Positions 52,101 through 60,678 are shown, numbered from the stretch's first letter. The stretch is 64,000 bases of DNA from Hofstenia miamia (GCA_900660155.1 CABFPE010000215.1:217116-281115), one strand, 5' to 3'. The notes: a model not told the origin generated them from the sequence alone. Numbers and translations are program-made.

Positions 52101-55100
52101 TTAAGGTTTATTCTCTGCGGTGAAAATTTTTTTATAAAACCTGTACCGCGCTCATCTCTAATTTAATGTTACTATGCGAGGTAAACTTATGAAAATAATT
52201 GTTTGAAAATAAATGTACGTCGCAATTACAATCACTTTTGTTACATTTAAATAATGTATATGTTTTTTCCTTATTGAGTGGATTTTGATTTAGGTGTCAA
52301 TCGCAATTCAGGAAAATTTCTCTAAATGAGTTGAGATAACGAGGTTTGAAATCAACGTACACCCATTTTATGAAATAAATGTCAACACGATAAATTAAGC
52401 AAATCGAAAATTATAAAAGCAAATTTAGTTATAAAACTTCGATAAAATGCAGTGCAAGTGTTTGATTAACATCTTTCTCATCACAGCGCTGTTTAGTTTA
52501 GTCACCAAGCTGCTGATCTGTCTAAGAGAAGTTTTGAACAGTACTCTGTATAAGCAAATTAAAATTACGCACATTTCACAATATTATCGATTACTTGAGT
52601 GGGTTGTGTGTGCGTTTACCACATTTAGTGGGGAGCTAACTTTTCCAAAATGCGAAATTGAAAAACTGATTTATTATTATATTGCAAGGCAATAACGTTA
52701 ATTTTTGAATGTTTGCCTAAATCTTCAATTGGTTTTTTAGATAAAAGCTCGAGAGTTGCGAACTGTCACATTGGCTCAGTTAGATTTAGCAGAAGCCAGC
52801 TTAACCCCCATGCCCAACACTGCACATTCCAACACTGTTGTAATCAGTGCTGATGTGTTCGCTCGATCAACACCCACAACTCCGTCAAATCGTGAGTATT
52901 CCCAACTGCACTCTTGGTATTAGTATGGACATGGACATAGACTTCTAATTAGCACAGGGCATGAAACCAAATCGCTTGGAGAACAAGTGGGGTCCGTTAA
53001 GTTAAACTTATATTTAGAAGAGTATGGCATGGGATTTTATTTTCTACATTATAGTTTTCACTACATGCACTGAAAATGTTCATTATTTCCCTCACTCCTA
53101 TTCTCTCTAAGATTACTTCACGACCAATTTCTTTTACTTCTGTATTATTTGTGAAATTTCATATTTGATTCTCGCTTTTGATTGCAGTTAACAATGAAAA
53201 TGTAACTCGTTCTATAAAAGACTTGCTATATAATAACGAAAGACTACCCAATAACTGCTGCATCTTTGAAATTATTCATAAAAGATTTGCTTTTCTCATG
53301 TGTTGCTATTTTTTATTCCATTTCTTTGGCTTAATCTATTTTTTTCTGTTGTAGCAGCATTTGGAAAAATTTATATCTAGGATTCGTGAACAGTTCGATT
53401 TAGAAGAATATACCAAAATTGTATTTTTAAATTCTCAATGATTTTTCAGATGAATTCTTTTCAAAGCATCTGAAAGACTTCCGGATGTGAATTATTCTGT
53501 TTTTTGTAAATCTCTTGGCATTAACAAAAGTGTGATACAAGGGAGTGAATTTTCCTATGGTTCACTGAATTATGCAATCGATCCCTTTTACTCAGCCTTT
53601 GTTATTAATAAAATAAACGCCGCCCTCGATTCTCTTTTATTTTTTGACTCGGTAACATTTCTCCTCACATTTTTCACTGTTTTTTGCCTCGTTGGTATAT
53701 TTATGAAAATTTTTGCAGGCAAGCTAAGTAGACATTTTTAACTGCTCTTTTGACTTAAAACTGCTAATCATCGATATTTTGAAAATTTATGTTTAAGTTA
53801 AAACAGTTAACGTTTGTTAATATTTAGTAAAAGAAAACTATGTTTTTAATGTGCATGTTAAAATGTTTTCCGAGGTTTCATTTATTTCGATAAAAATGGT
53901 GTAGTCTCAAAATTTTGCGATTTTCGCGTTTTTGGTGACACACATCCAGAATTGTTGTGCATACATAAAATTTCTGATCCAAATGTTCTTTAACTTTGTC
54001 TTCATGAATATTGGAAACTACGACTTCTTACCTTCAATTTATTCCCACTGCCTCTACAATTTCGATTTTATGATTCGCTATATTTAAAAAAACTTCTAAC
54101 AAACCGTTTGGATCTCAATGCTTTTCATTATATATCTTTATGCTGCCCAAACCGCTCAGGATTGCTTTCTGAGATTTTTAATCTTTTTCAAGTAAGAAAT
54201 GTGAAGAAATCAAATACAGCTTACTTCTATTTTAACCGCATCACTCTTTTAGCAAACTTTGTTCACTTCAGCACTTCTCAATTCCATTTTCAATACCGAT
54301 ATTATATGTACATTTGATCTTGTTTGACCTTGAAACTCATGCCTATAATCGAACATTTCATTATTCAATAATAGATTTTATTGACTGTTACTAAATTTGT
54401 AGGCCTGTATTAAGGTAATAAATCTACTTGATAATAATAATAATAAAATTAATACTCATAATATTATTTGTCCAGAATTGAAAATAATAACTTGGGTTAC
54501 AACCTAATGATTTTCGTGATTTTTTAGTTGGACATACGTATGCCCAATCTAAATATTTTCCCAACCTTGTACATTGATATATTTTACCATAATATCATTT
54601 TGTTAAATCTACTAATTCACGCCAAATATAGCCTAACTTTAGTTAATTTAGTCTGGCAACTTTTGCTTGAATATTAAGACAATTGTAATTGTCAAAGTCT
54701 ATTTAAGGAGGTCGTTAATTGTTGAAATATGCTTCCTGCGTGGCTGGCACATAAAATGACACTTTCCATTTCGAAAATTTGAATTTTGTACACAGAAAAC
54801 AAACTAATGTATATAAATACATGTAATTCACTAGAAAATTGATTCAAAATGCATGAACACTATTTTTCAAGTATGCAATTATAATCAACATCATGACATG
54901 ATTAATCCGTGCCTGTAGTCTCATTAACCGAAAGTTTAATCCCAGTTAAAAACAACCATAAAAAACTAAAAAAACACTAGTTAATTCGGCACTTATTACG
55001 GATCAAAATAGTTTGTGATTTTGCAAATTGGTGGATGTTAGAGAAAAAAATCATTTCACTAGCAGTTTGAATCGCTCGGTTTGTTCACAGATACTATCTT

Positions 55101-55552
55101 TTGTAAATTTTTCATTTTCATTACTATTACAATGAATATATAATGGCAATGTGAATGCACTGGAATATATCTTTTAGTGCGCATATGAGATGCACGATTT
55201 TTGACACCATATTTGCTTTATATTAGATCAAAGCTCTCAAATGATCAATATGCTTTTAGCAATCTGATATGCGGCCATTTATGAAATTTTTTGTTATAAT
55301 TTTCGTGCAAATGTCGTATTTTTTTACGTAAAAATTTGTGATCATGTTTTGGGTTGGGGGTCTTACCTGCTTTGCTTACGAAACATAGGTTCTTCCATAA
55401 TTTGATAGTAAAAAAATTTTTATTTTTCAGGTCCCCATGTTGTAGAAGAATTGGAGGCTATGCTTTCAAAAACATCAATAAACCCACGTCCTGAAATATT
55501 GACTGCTCATGTTCGAAAAACACTTAAAATTTTACAATATAAAAATACGTGA
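23123..55552 (+). CDS. RNF130/RNF150-like: Goliath/RNF130-RNF150-like PA-TM-RING E3 ubiquitin ligase (whole gene)
   Basis: Seven coding exons: 23123-23350, 26372-26588, 39310-39536, 49484-49638, 49962-50058, 52741-52891, 55431-55552. Their sum is 1197 bp, 398 residues plus TGA, with GT/AG ends and consistent phase at all six junctions. Order: signal peptide (about 1-21), a protease-associated (PA) lumenal domain (about 76-175), a transmembrane helix (about 188-210), and a RING-H2 finger with Cys257, Cys260, Cys275, His277, His280, Cys283, Cys294, Cys297. [20 protein letters not shown] and YIQRFRF are close to the goliath/RNF130 membrane segment, and [11 protein letters not shown] is the family's post-RING motif. 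Known role: membrane-anchored E3 ligase of the endosomal system. Human RNF130 is 419 residues, so length fits. Introns 2 (12.7 kb) and 3 (9.9 kb) are filled with transposons. Confidence 0.92.
23351..24056 (+). other. RNF intron 1, first part
   Basis: Intron with a TA microsatellite at 23519-23563 and a TA/CATA run at about 24009-24056. Just after the first run three near-copies of a GTGTACAC-like motif occur (about 23575-23625). Nothing coding. Confidence 0.55.
24057..24855 (-). mobile_element. Mariner-type DNA transposon, 5'-truncated
   Basis: Minus-strand transposase fragment: [20 protein letters not shown], then [29 protein letters not shown] and [22 protein letters not shown] holds the first catalytic Asp, and VWAGVT is the mariner signature. 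The 3' end is sharp: CAGGGTCAACTAAATGAGTG at 24057 next to TA. The DNA-binding N-terminus and the other terminal repeat are missing. Frames are broken downstream ([14 protein letters not shown] shows the second Asp region, degraded). Inactive. Confidence 0.8.
24860..25740 (+). other. RNF intron 1, middle part
   Basis: Intron sequence. Around 24940-25100 the motif AACTACACGATTTAATCG and its inverse occur several times (for example 24927-24966 and 25022-25045), an imperfect local inverted repeat. Nothing coding recognised. Confidence 0.45.
25744..26149. repeat. 203-bp exact tandem duplication containing a LINE 3' end
   Basis: 25744-25946 and 25947-26149 appear identical. Each unit holds, on the minus strand, a LINE 3' end: CTACTCTTCCATCTGCTC (as in the LINE 3' end at 18187), a short 3' UTR and an ATT-repeat tail (about 25810-25830 and 26013-26033). 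The identity suggests either a very recent duplication or an assembly artefact. Confidence 0.85.
26372..26588 (+). CDS. RNF130/RNF150-like: RNF130/150-like, exon 2: core of the PA domain
   Basis: Acceptor ACATTTAG before 26372, donor GTTAGT from 26589. Reads [17 protein letters not shown], then [20 protein letters not shown] and [15 protein letters not shown]. The pattern (I/V)-A-L-V-x-R-G-x-C-x-F...A...A-x-A-(V/L)-I-I-Y-N is the PA domain of goliath-type ligases, here with Arg-Lys in place of Arg-Gly-Asn. Phase 0 in, one base out, completed to Leu149 by exon 3. It has no ATG-initiated frame and is easily missed. Confidence 0.85.
26589..27025 (+). other. RNF intron 2, first part
   Basis: No element or coding frame recognised. 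Confidence 0.5.
27026..27372 (+). repeat. GGTTGGC-type MITE family, copy 2
   Basis: Full-length-looking copy. It starts around CACTGCTTAAAACAACTG and ends TAGCCAACC, whose reverse complement GGTTGGCTAAAAACTA resembles the opposite end. The core TGTGTATGAAACGAAAAAT... TCAATGTTTGCTACAGTATG is shared with the other three copies. No ORF. Confidence 0.6.
27373..27790 (-). mobile_element. Diverged fragment of an R2/R4-type LINE
   Basis: Nucleotide similarity to 47300-47400 of the large LINE, through TTGTAGAATCTTCCTT, then CTCAAACTT and TGCCTGCTT in the same order and spacing. It corresponds to the region just before the reverse transcriptase, minus strand. Heavily decayed. Confidence 0.5.
27791..28260 (+). 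other. RNF intron 2, no recognised content
   Basis: Non-coding. Possibly the 5' flank of the following repeated ORF. Confidence 0.4.
28264..30345 (+). pseudogene. Broken copy of an uncharacterised repeated ORF family (YHTDGS family), probably transposase-like
   Basis: A run of plus-strand open pieces in one order over 2.1 kb, interrupted several times, so not functional. From N to [21 protein letters not shown], an acidic segment ([17 protein letters not shown]), a block [20 protein letters not shown] then [74 protein letters not shown], and near the end [21 protein letters not shown] recall multi-copy predicted proteins with these blocks in cnidarians, echinoderms and fish; no function is known to me. 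The two Asp-centred motifs (HTDGS and MTDST) would suit a DDE/RNase-H-like fold, which is inference. It sits in RNF intron 2. Confidence 0.6.
30527..30715. repeat. Inverted repeat, possibly a tiny MITE
   Basis: AAGGGGCACAAGTTCAATCA at 30539-30558 is matched in reverse by a right arm at about 30660-30680 (reverse complement AAGGGTACAAGTTCAATCA). Outward, GGATAAAAGGG occurs again in inverted form (about 30535 and 30710). Arms of about 25 bp around an 85-bp loop; no coding content. Confidence 0.55.
30716..31714 (+). other. RNF intron 2, no recognised content
   Basis: AT-rich intron; short overlapping frames on both strands at 31265-31571 show no family resemblance. Confidence 0.5.
31716..32700 (-). 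mobile_element. Mariner-type DNA transposon, degraded
   Basis: Minus strand. Reading order: an HTH-like start [16 protein letters not shown] (about 32640), [30 protein letters not shown] (first catalytic Asp), then after a damaged stretch [34 protein letters not shown] and the C-terminal [19 protein letters not shown] is the classic mariner D34D region. One end is visible as GGTCAAAAAGTAAGTTTCC at about 31718; the matching 5' terminal repeat is not. Several breaks; inactive. Confidence 0.85.
33018..33645. repeat. Candidate MITE with TTGCAAATTTGCAA-type ends
   Basis: GGTTGCATATTTGCAACTCC at 33018 and, inverted, the end at about 33625-33643 (reverse complement AGTTGCAAATTTGCAATTTC) form imperfect terminal repeats. 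A third copy of the palindromic core TTGCAAATTTGCAA lies at about 33335. The interior is AT-rich and non-coding. No clear target duplication. Confidence 0.35.
33646..34770 (+). other. RNF intron 2, no recognised content
   Basis: Frames at 33688-34083 (minus) and 33740-33991 (plus) overlap and match nothing I know. Nothing else seen. Confidence 0.5.
34774..35870 (+). mobile_element. Mariner-type DNA transposon with both ends, inactive
   Basis: Element about 34776-35868. Left end GAGTGAATCAAAAAGTATGG and, reversed, the right end GAGGGTGAATCAAAAATTAA, with TA at each side. Plus-strand transposase pieces: [62 protein letters not shown] and [19 protein letters not shown]. The Asp of LLLHDKARP is the second catalytic residue. 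Multiple stops and frame changes. Distinct in sequence from the two other mariners here. Confidence 0.8.
36480..36840 (+). mobile_element. hAT-type MITE family A, truncated copy
   Basis: Aligns with 13280-13640: TTAATTTTATGTGG...GTGTAATATTTTATGT is shared, and the GC-rich right end GTGCCCGTAGTATAAAAACC corresponds to GCCCCGTACTATAGAAGCTC. The left half and a sharp right terminus are missing. Confidence 0.55.
36760..37646. repeat. Exact 443-bp duplication joined by a single N
   Basis: 36760-37202 and 37204-37646 read the same base for base as far as I can follow, with one N at 37203 between them. A lone N between identical blocks is typical of two contig ends that overlap but were not merged, so this is probably an assembly artefact. 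Confidence 0.9.
37647..39309 (+). other. RNF intron 2, last part
   Basis: No element or coding frame recognised before the exon at 39310. Confidence 0.5.
39310..39536 (+). CDS. RNF130/RNF150-like: RNF130/150-like, exon 3: end of PA domain and transmembrane helix
   Basis: Begins after [29 protein letters not shown] corresponds to the final strand-helix of the PA domain (ITELRGKDILSYLEKNISV in RNF130). It then encodes the membrane helix of residues 188-210 and the basic cytosolic QRFRFIHH. Ends CAG before GTATGT, phase 0. Confidence 0.9.
39537..41870 (+). other. RNF intron 3, first part
   Basis: AT-rich and non-coding. The frame at 40751-41011 has no family resemblance. Confidence 0.5.
41872..42176 (-). 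repeat. GGTTGGC-type MITE family, copy 3
   Basis: Runs from GGGATTGGCA to GCATGCCAACC; the ends are inverted repeats of about 9 bp (GGATTGGCA and GGTTGGCA). The core GTATTAAAATTTTG, then AATAGCAAATATTGAA and TGTTGTTTCATACAC matches copies 1, 2 and 4. Confidence 0.6.
42177..43200 (+). other. RNF intron 3, between MITE and LINE
   Basis: Nothing recognised. Confidence 0.5.
43205..44341 (-). mobile_element. R2/R4-type LINE, 3' part with restriction-like endonuclease
   Basis: Minus strand. Reads [51 protein letters not shown], the C-terminal domain [12 protein letters not shown], then [20 protein letters not shown] and the endonuclease [20 protein letters not shown] followed by AVPKD (PD...D catalytic pattern), ending [12 protein letters not shown]. 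The CCHC zinc knuckle and RHD-type segment usual between IRTN and WYEH are absent, so about 45 residues were lost. The 3' end runs into ATT/ACT repeats (43210-43260). Non-LTR retrotransposon, no longer intact. Confidence 0.85.
44360..45041. other. Assembly gap
   Basis: 682 Ns. They hide the 5' part of the Mutator-like element. Confidence 0.99.
45042..45488 (+). pseudogene. Mutator-like transposase, C-terminal fragment
   Basis: Open from the gap edge to the stop at 45486-45488. Key blocks are [47 protein letters not shown] and a basic C-terminus [19 protein letters not shown]. The fragment itself has no internal stop. Whether the gene is complete cannot be told because its start is in the N run. 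Confidence 0.55.
45745..46005. repeat. Long imperfect inverted repeat (hairpin)
   Basis: Left arm with GGAGTGACAGGGGCTTTTTT (about 45795) and right arm whose reverse complement reads GGAGTGACATGGGCTTTTAG (about 45955). Similarity extends outward through GGATAACTATC/GGATTATC and ACATGCCATATTTG/GCATGTACATATTTG, giving arms of about 110 bp around a short loop near 45880. It may be the terminal or subterminal inverted repeat of the nested transposon. Confidence 0.6.
46212..48240 (-). mobile_element. R2/R4-type LINE, 5' part with Myb-like and reverse transcriptase domains
   Basis: Minus strand, continuing upstream of the previous entry. N-terminal [20 protein letters not shown] is a Myb/SANT-like DNA-binding segment. 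Then comes the reverse transcriptase: [45 protein letters not shown], a damaged motif around [38 protein letters not shown] (catalytic MDD), and YTYLGV. Frame is lost at two or three points. Upstream lies a tRNA-like stretch and an ATT repeat. Together with the 3' part it is a near full-length element cut by a later DNA transposon. Confidence 0.88.
48243..48310 (-). repeat. tRNA-like segment at the 5' end of the LINE
   Basis: On the minus strand GGGTTCGAGCCC matches the Pol III B box (GGTTCGANNCC), preceded by about 45 bp containing TGGCCCTAGGGG, similar to an A box. It does not fold into a full cloverleaf, so it is not called a tRNA gene. It could be a SINE head, a tRNA relic, or the LINE promoter. 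Confidence 0.4.
48311..49483 (+). other. RNF intron 3, last part, with microsatellites
   Basis: AAT repeat at 48309-48333, TA runs at 48695-48748 and 49063-49094, the latter followed by GA repeats to 49113. A GC-rich scrap at 49285-49325 (CACCGTACCGCAGTGAG, GTGCGGTGGCGAG) resembles the ends of the hAT MITE at 51703. No coding sequence. Confidence 0.6.
49484..49638 (+). CDS. RNF130/RNF150-like: RNF130/150-like, exon 4: first half of RING-H2
   Basis: Acceptor TATTTAG, donor GTAAGT. Reads [19 protein letters not shown], then [19 protein letters not shown] with zinc ligands Cys257, Cys260 and Cys275. AKKAISKL-like spacing before the RING is as in goliath proteins. Ends CA, completed to Gln276 by exon 5. 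Confidence 0.92.
49962..50058 (+). CDS. RNF130/RNF150-like: RNF130/150-like, exon 5: second half of RING-H2
   Basis: A 97-bp exon after [24 protein letters not shown], then [14 protein letters not shown], donor GTGAGC. Supplies His277, His280, Cys283, Cys294, Cys297 and the conserved Trp287 that contacts E2. The full RING-H2 consensus is kept, so the ligase is predicted active. Confidence 0.93.
50059..50735 (+). other. RNF intron 5, first part
   Basis: AT-rich; nothing recognised. The preceding intron 4 (49639-49961) holds only a TG repeat at 49936-49953. Confidence 0.5.
50740..50945 (+). repeat. GGTTGGC-type MITE family, copy 4 (partial)
   Basis: Shares GTGTATGAAACGAAC, TTCAATGTTTGCAACTGTAT and TTTGGAAATTA with copy 2 in the same orientation. 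The end with the AAAATTTTA core is diverged and the outer ends are lost next to the CTCGG repeat. Confidence 0.5.
50975..51325. repeat. CTCGG-type dispersed repeat, copy 2
   Basis: Begins GCTCGCCTCGTTT, followed by GTTCGGCTCGGCTCGGC and further CTCGG units to 51050, then an AT-rich middle and a second CTCGGCTCGACTCG cluster at 51290-51305. GC-rich clusters at both ends of an AT-rich core look like subterminal repeats of a DNA transposon. No exact termini found. Confidence 0.5.
51695..52168. mobile_element. hAT-type MITE (family B) with TIRs and 8-bp target duplication
   Basis: Element 51703-52160 (458 bp). Ends TAGATGAGTGCGGTGTACC and, reversed, TAGAGATGAGCGCGGTACAG. Flanked by ATTTAATG at 51695-51702 and 52161-52168. 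The interior carries many subterminal GCGGT units (TTGCGGTGGTT type at about 51740, 52055, 52088 and 52118), as expected for transposase-binding repeats of hAT elements. No ORF. It lies in RNF intron 5. Confidence 0.8.
52741..52891 (+). CDS. RNF130/RNF150-like: RNF130/150-like, exon 6: cytosolic tail
   Basis: Acceptor TTTTTTAG and donor GTGAGT. Phase 0 in, one base out. Encodes [20 protein letters not shown] and a Pro/Thr-rich stretch ending STPTTPSNR. No known domain; assigned by splice phase. Confidence 0.75.
52892..55430 (+). other. RNF intron 6
   Basis: 2.5 kb of AT-rich intron. Frames at 53487-53741 and 54108-54317 have hydrophobic stretches but no family match or splice-bounded structure. 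AAT repeat at about 54432-54447. Confidence 0.5.
55431..55552 (+). CDS. RNF130/RNF150-like: RNF130/150-like, exon 7: C-terminus and stop
   Basis: Acceptor TTTTTCAG; GT completes the split Arg359. Encodes [20 protein letters not shown] and [14 protein letters not shown], then TGA at 55550-55552. An ATTAAA poly(A) signal lies at 55643-55648. Confidence 0.78.
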
Positions 55553-55642
55553 CAGGTGCCATCTCTGCCCTCGAAAACATGTTGTTTTATTTCAGCCAAT
55601 CGTGTAGTAAATTTATATACAATTTGTGCATATTGTGTCTAG

Positions 55643-55648
55643 AATTAA
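55643..55648 (+). terminator. Probable poly(A) signal ATTAAA of the RING ligase gene
   Basis: ATTAAA 91 bp after the stop codon, followed by a T/G-rich stretch (TTTTTTGTATTTGTATT) as in cleavage sites. AT-rich sequence makes chance matches common. Confidence 0.4.
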
Positions 55649-55699
55649 AGTTTATGATAATTTTTTGTATTTGTATTAAACTGGTTACTCATTTTAATA

Positions 55700-57539
55700 A
55701 TGCTTGAGGATTATAAATGGGGTCATGTATGACCCCTATTGCGTTACCAATCAGTATTTTATATTCGCATACGAAGCTTAATATGTCTAAAACAACAATT
55801 TGCCTTTTGCCCTTTACAACACCACACTCACAGATTTGGATTTTCTAAAATAAATGATCACACTTGCCTTTTTTCATTAGTTACCATTATGCATATGTAA
55901 CAATAATTTTTTTAAAAACATCGTGGTTATTCCAAAGGTATTCTATCTTAAAGCATCGCTAAAGTTTGCTTAATTGAGGAGAAACTAAAATCATCGATGT
56001 TAACAAAGTTTTGGTAGGTGTATAATTACATTCAATTGTAAGTATAGGATATAGTTTTTTTGGCTTTTCAATAGACTAGAAACAGTACTGGAAAAGAAGA
56101 CTGAGACTGTAACCAAAGTAAAATTCTGTCTACATTCGATTTTCAGATCTCTTTCATCATGAATTTGAATTAAGTTTTCTAACGCAATGAGATTAATGAA
56201 GATATTTTTTTAATTGTATGAATTTTTTAATATAATGGCTCTCTTTAGAATGCGAGGGTTTATCAACTTTGAGTTGGTGTACCGTTTCATTAATCAGATG
56301 GCAAATGTTATCTAGCGTATGTTTAGAGTACAGTGTCACTCTGCAGGAGGTCCAATCAGAGCAGCTGAGGCAGGATAGTGTATGAACTGCCCAACAATTG
56401 CATGAACTCTCTCCTATTAGTTTAGCGTTAGGCTGTCTTCACGCTCCTTGTGCTTCGATTAAGCATGTTTGCGATATATGACAATTTCTTCAAATCCAGC
56501 AAGCTCTGCGCTTGCATTTTCAAGTAGTTAGTTTTAGTGTTTATTAATGTTGTTTATTTGTACATAATTTGATGGCTTAATTGCAATGGTATTTACAGAT
56601 GTGATTGTGTATACAAATTTCAGATCTATATTTTATTTTCAGTCCTAGATAATTTTGTATGAACTGCAGAACATTAAATATTTTGTGTTAGTAATTAGTG
56701 TTTTATTGTATATTTATTAAAAATACAAGGATACATTGGACGTTGCTGTTTTATTGTTTAAACTTAAAATAACATTACAATGGTGTTGTATTTTCCTACT
56801 ACATGTTGACAAACTTATTCTCGTTATTAAGAGTAAAGAATATTATGTTCAGTCAATAGAGTTCATGTTACTACAGCCAAATTGTAAGCAGAAAATATTT
56901 TAAAAATATTTCGGCTAGTGAAAGTTTAGAGCCATATGTTAATACTGCTTTTTTCTAGATGTAAGCACCATTTCTCATTTATTACGGATATTTTCTACCA
57001 AAATTTATAAAATCAACATTGCAAAATATATAAAATGATTAATATTGCAGCATAAAATATATAAAAATCATCAAATGTTAATTTTTTTTAATTATGAGCG
57101 AAAATGACATATATAATTAGTATTACAATGATTTACAGCAACATTATAAAATATATATATTAAAAGGTACGTGGATTTAAATTTGCAACATATTGAAGTA
57201 AAACTTCCTTAAATACAGATCTTAACATAAAAACAGCTTTGCTGAACCTCATGTAGAAACTATTAAGTGAGTAATGGAGATGTGCCTAAAAGCAGAAGAC
57301 TTCGTCCAACTGTTTTGTTGAAATAACTGTGCCAACCACACAGGCACTGCTATTTGAATGATAACACTGAGTGCATTTTTCTGCGTGGTTTTTCTTTGAA
57401 AATAATTATTACCCTAATGCACAGCTAAAACGATCTTCTCAAAATGTTTTTAATTAAGAAAATTGATGCAAATCATCATACACACCAAAAATAGCCTCAC
57501 TCCCTCTACGCACATCCCGGTACGTTGCTATAAAAAGAA

Positions 57540-57591
<52 letters not shown>

Positions 57592-60500
57592 AATCTGCAT
57601 TTATATATATATAGTTACAAGTTAGTTTAGTAACATACTAATATATTGTAGAAGTATTTTTCTTTTCTGCTAAGTCTATCAAACATATTGGAAGGAAAAA
57701 TATTTACAATTAACTACACCATAAATGATATATATATTGCATGCACTAAAAAATTCACATATCATTGAAATCCTATTGATTTTTAAATATATGAATGCTG
57801 TGATATTTTGCGCGAAGCTTTGAAATCAGAAGAGTTCTTGTTCAAATGATTCTTAGGGAATAATCGTAATTCTAGTGTTAAGCACTTGAATGAAAAAGAA
57901 AGTAAGCAGTTATTATGAATCTTCTCTAAAATCAGTTGACTTCATGTGGACTTATTACAACCTTTCTTATTAATAATTGTTCTGAAACATGCTATCATCA
58001 CCATCATGATCATAGTCTGCGAAGAGTGCAGCAATAAGGCCAATATTTAAGCACACTTGTTGTGAATTGCTGTTTCTAAGTGTTATAGATTTCTCTAATT
58101 ATGCGTTTGAGCAAACTCGATATTTTTTTCATGGGATTTAAGTAACACCCCTCAAGTATTTGTACGCCCTGTTCATTGAAATAATTTTACATATTTTACA
58201 ATGTGATAGAGAAATCGTCCTGCATGAATATGATTAGCTAGTCTTGTTCTTGCACACTTGGGAGCATAATGTCTTATATATCATAAAAGCATTGAGATGT
58301 GTCATCATGCCATCACGAACAAGTAAACTTCTCATACAATTAAAGAGGATTATGCCCCCAAAGCATAGGGTTATTTGTGTTTATGGTAGCATCGAACCCT
58401 TGTTTCATGCTCAAATTCTCTATTTCAAACTTCTTTAGACACGTGTTATTCACTTCCCTATCAATGTTCTCGATATTCCTACATCATATTTCTGGTGTTC
58501 ATTCTTTCAACACTTCCATTATTTCTTTTGTTTGCTCCCGCTAATTGTGTCCTTGTGTCACTTTGCATGTCATAGATTTAGCTCAAATAAACTCTAAATT
58601 ATGAATCATTACTTACCTTACCTTACCTTCCTTATAATATGGATTGCTATTATTTAATAGAGTGTCAGCAATTAGTTTTGAATCCACTCATCCTCATAAA
58701 TTATTTCTGCAATGAGAATACAACAACTTTTCCTTTATCACCAAGCTCAATTTTGACATTGTGAATTAAATTTTAATCTAATTTTTTAATGAACAACATA
58801 GTTTTCATCCTTTGCCCCTGTGAAGTGGCCCCCTAAAAAATTTTTCCATAAATAATCATGCAATGTAAATTATGGTGAAAAATCGAATTCACTCGAAAAA
58901 AATTAGTTTATTTTTAAATTTTTGCATAAATGATTAACCCCTCAAATATTGCTAATCCCATTATGCTGAATGAATTTACTTCAAAATCAGTGATGTATTA
59001 GGATTTTTACAAACTTTCACTCTTAATGTTTTCAAATTTTCTGAATAATTCGCACACAAATCGTAGAATAAACTATATTTTTTACTGTGAGTTCGAATTT
59101 TTAAGTTTTCATTACATTATATGTATATTTATAGAGATAGATTTTAGAGTGCCATTCACAGGTGCATATGATGAACAATATATTTTTCAATAAAAAATTA
59201 TATGAAAATTTGAATTAACAATGCCAAAATTGAGCCTAGTGATAAAAATCAAAGTTACTGTATTTCTCATTGCAGATATAAATTTTAAAGATTATTGGTT
59301 CAATACTTATGGCCTGAACTGTATATATAGTATTATTATTATCACTATTATTATATAAAACATTTATAGTGAATATTTGTGCTATATTTGTAGAACACCT
59401 AATGTACAGGCTCAGTTGAATCTTATTAGAAACTCTGCTTGATAAAAATTTCATAATGCATCAACTTATAGCAACATCCAATACATTAAATTCCAATAGC
59501 AAGTTTATTGAAATACAATTATTTCCACTTATTAATATAATATTATCTTCCTATTAATTAATATCTACTAAATGACAGGAAAACAAATCTGCTCATATGA
59601 TAAACAATAATGCGAGTATCCTTTGGGTTTTTAGAGATCACTGCTAAACTTTGAACAGCACAGAACAGGTTTTTTGCGTTAGATATAGGAAGTAGTGAAG
59701 TGAGTGCTTTGTACGCTAAAACTTCTAAAGATTTTGGACATTCTCTCTATGATTTGGAAGAATACGATGGAATAGCAGTTAAGTCCTCTTTATTTGGATT
59801 TTTGTAATCATGTTGAATGATGTGGGAGGACTTAAGCATTAATAAGGGGATTAAAAATTTATACATATTTAGTACAATAAACCTTGTAAATGTCCTCTGC
59901 ATGATGTCTATAAACCATGAATTTGTAAATAGAACTAATCTTTCAATCTACTAACACATTTTAGCATTTGTGGAATATTTGAAATCTTTGCTGAACATAG
60001 CTTACTTTATAATACTATCTATGACAGTATTAAATTTGTTCCGTAATTCCGTTTGCTATTCTTTCTAGATTTCAAATGTGTTCTGTTCTGAATGTCTCAA
60101 TTTTATATAATGACATTTTAAGGGGCTCATTAGTGAATAAGTGTGTAAAATTCAGTATAGTTTTTATTTCCTTCAATGAAATATTGTACACTAATATATA
60201 ATGCGAGTTAATTAACAAGTCACTATGAATGCCAGACAACTACAGAAGCAATTAATTATATTCTGTTCTATTTAAAATCAATTTCTCAGTAATTCAAGTG
60301 GTAGATTTTCTTGTAATTAATCATTTTTTTATTCAAAATATTAAAATAAATTCAAATATGTATCTCTTCTGTTACGATGTTCCATAAATTGAATTATTGT
60401 AACCATTAAAAAAAATAATCAGCAAAAAAAATTCTCAAAAAATTTCAATACATAAATGATTTAAATTATATATGCATACATATATTATATGTAAGCAAAC

Positions 60501-60670
60501 TGAGCTTTCAAATATTCTTAAATAAGGATTTACAATTTAATATTGATTTCGTTCTGTTAGCATCAGCCTAAAATGTACTATAGATAATTGTATTGAATAT
60601 CCCCTAAACAATTAAATGTGAAAGTTGATGTTAAAAAATCTTAGAAGCAACTTTAGGTCACCATGTTTTA
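55700..60670. other. Intergenic region, nearly featureless
   Basis: Between the RING ligase poly(A) site and the next element I see no gene. It holds a TA microsatellite at 57543-57590 and short low-complexity runs. The frame at 58244-58438 has no resemblance to known proteins. Confidence 0.55.
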
Positions 60671-60678
60671 TTGTAGAT

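Noticed and set aside
52447-52695. Plus-strand 82-codon frame with a hydrophobic start resembling a signal peptide
   Set aside because: It lies wholly in an intron of the ligase gene just before exon 6, on the same strand, and matches no protein I know. Hydrophobic starts are common in AT-rich DNA.
53487-53741. 84-codon frame with a possible membrane helix
   Set aside because: Intronic, no homology, and no splice phase that would add it to the ligase.
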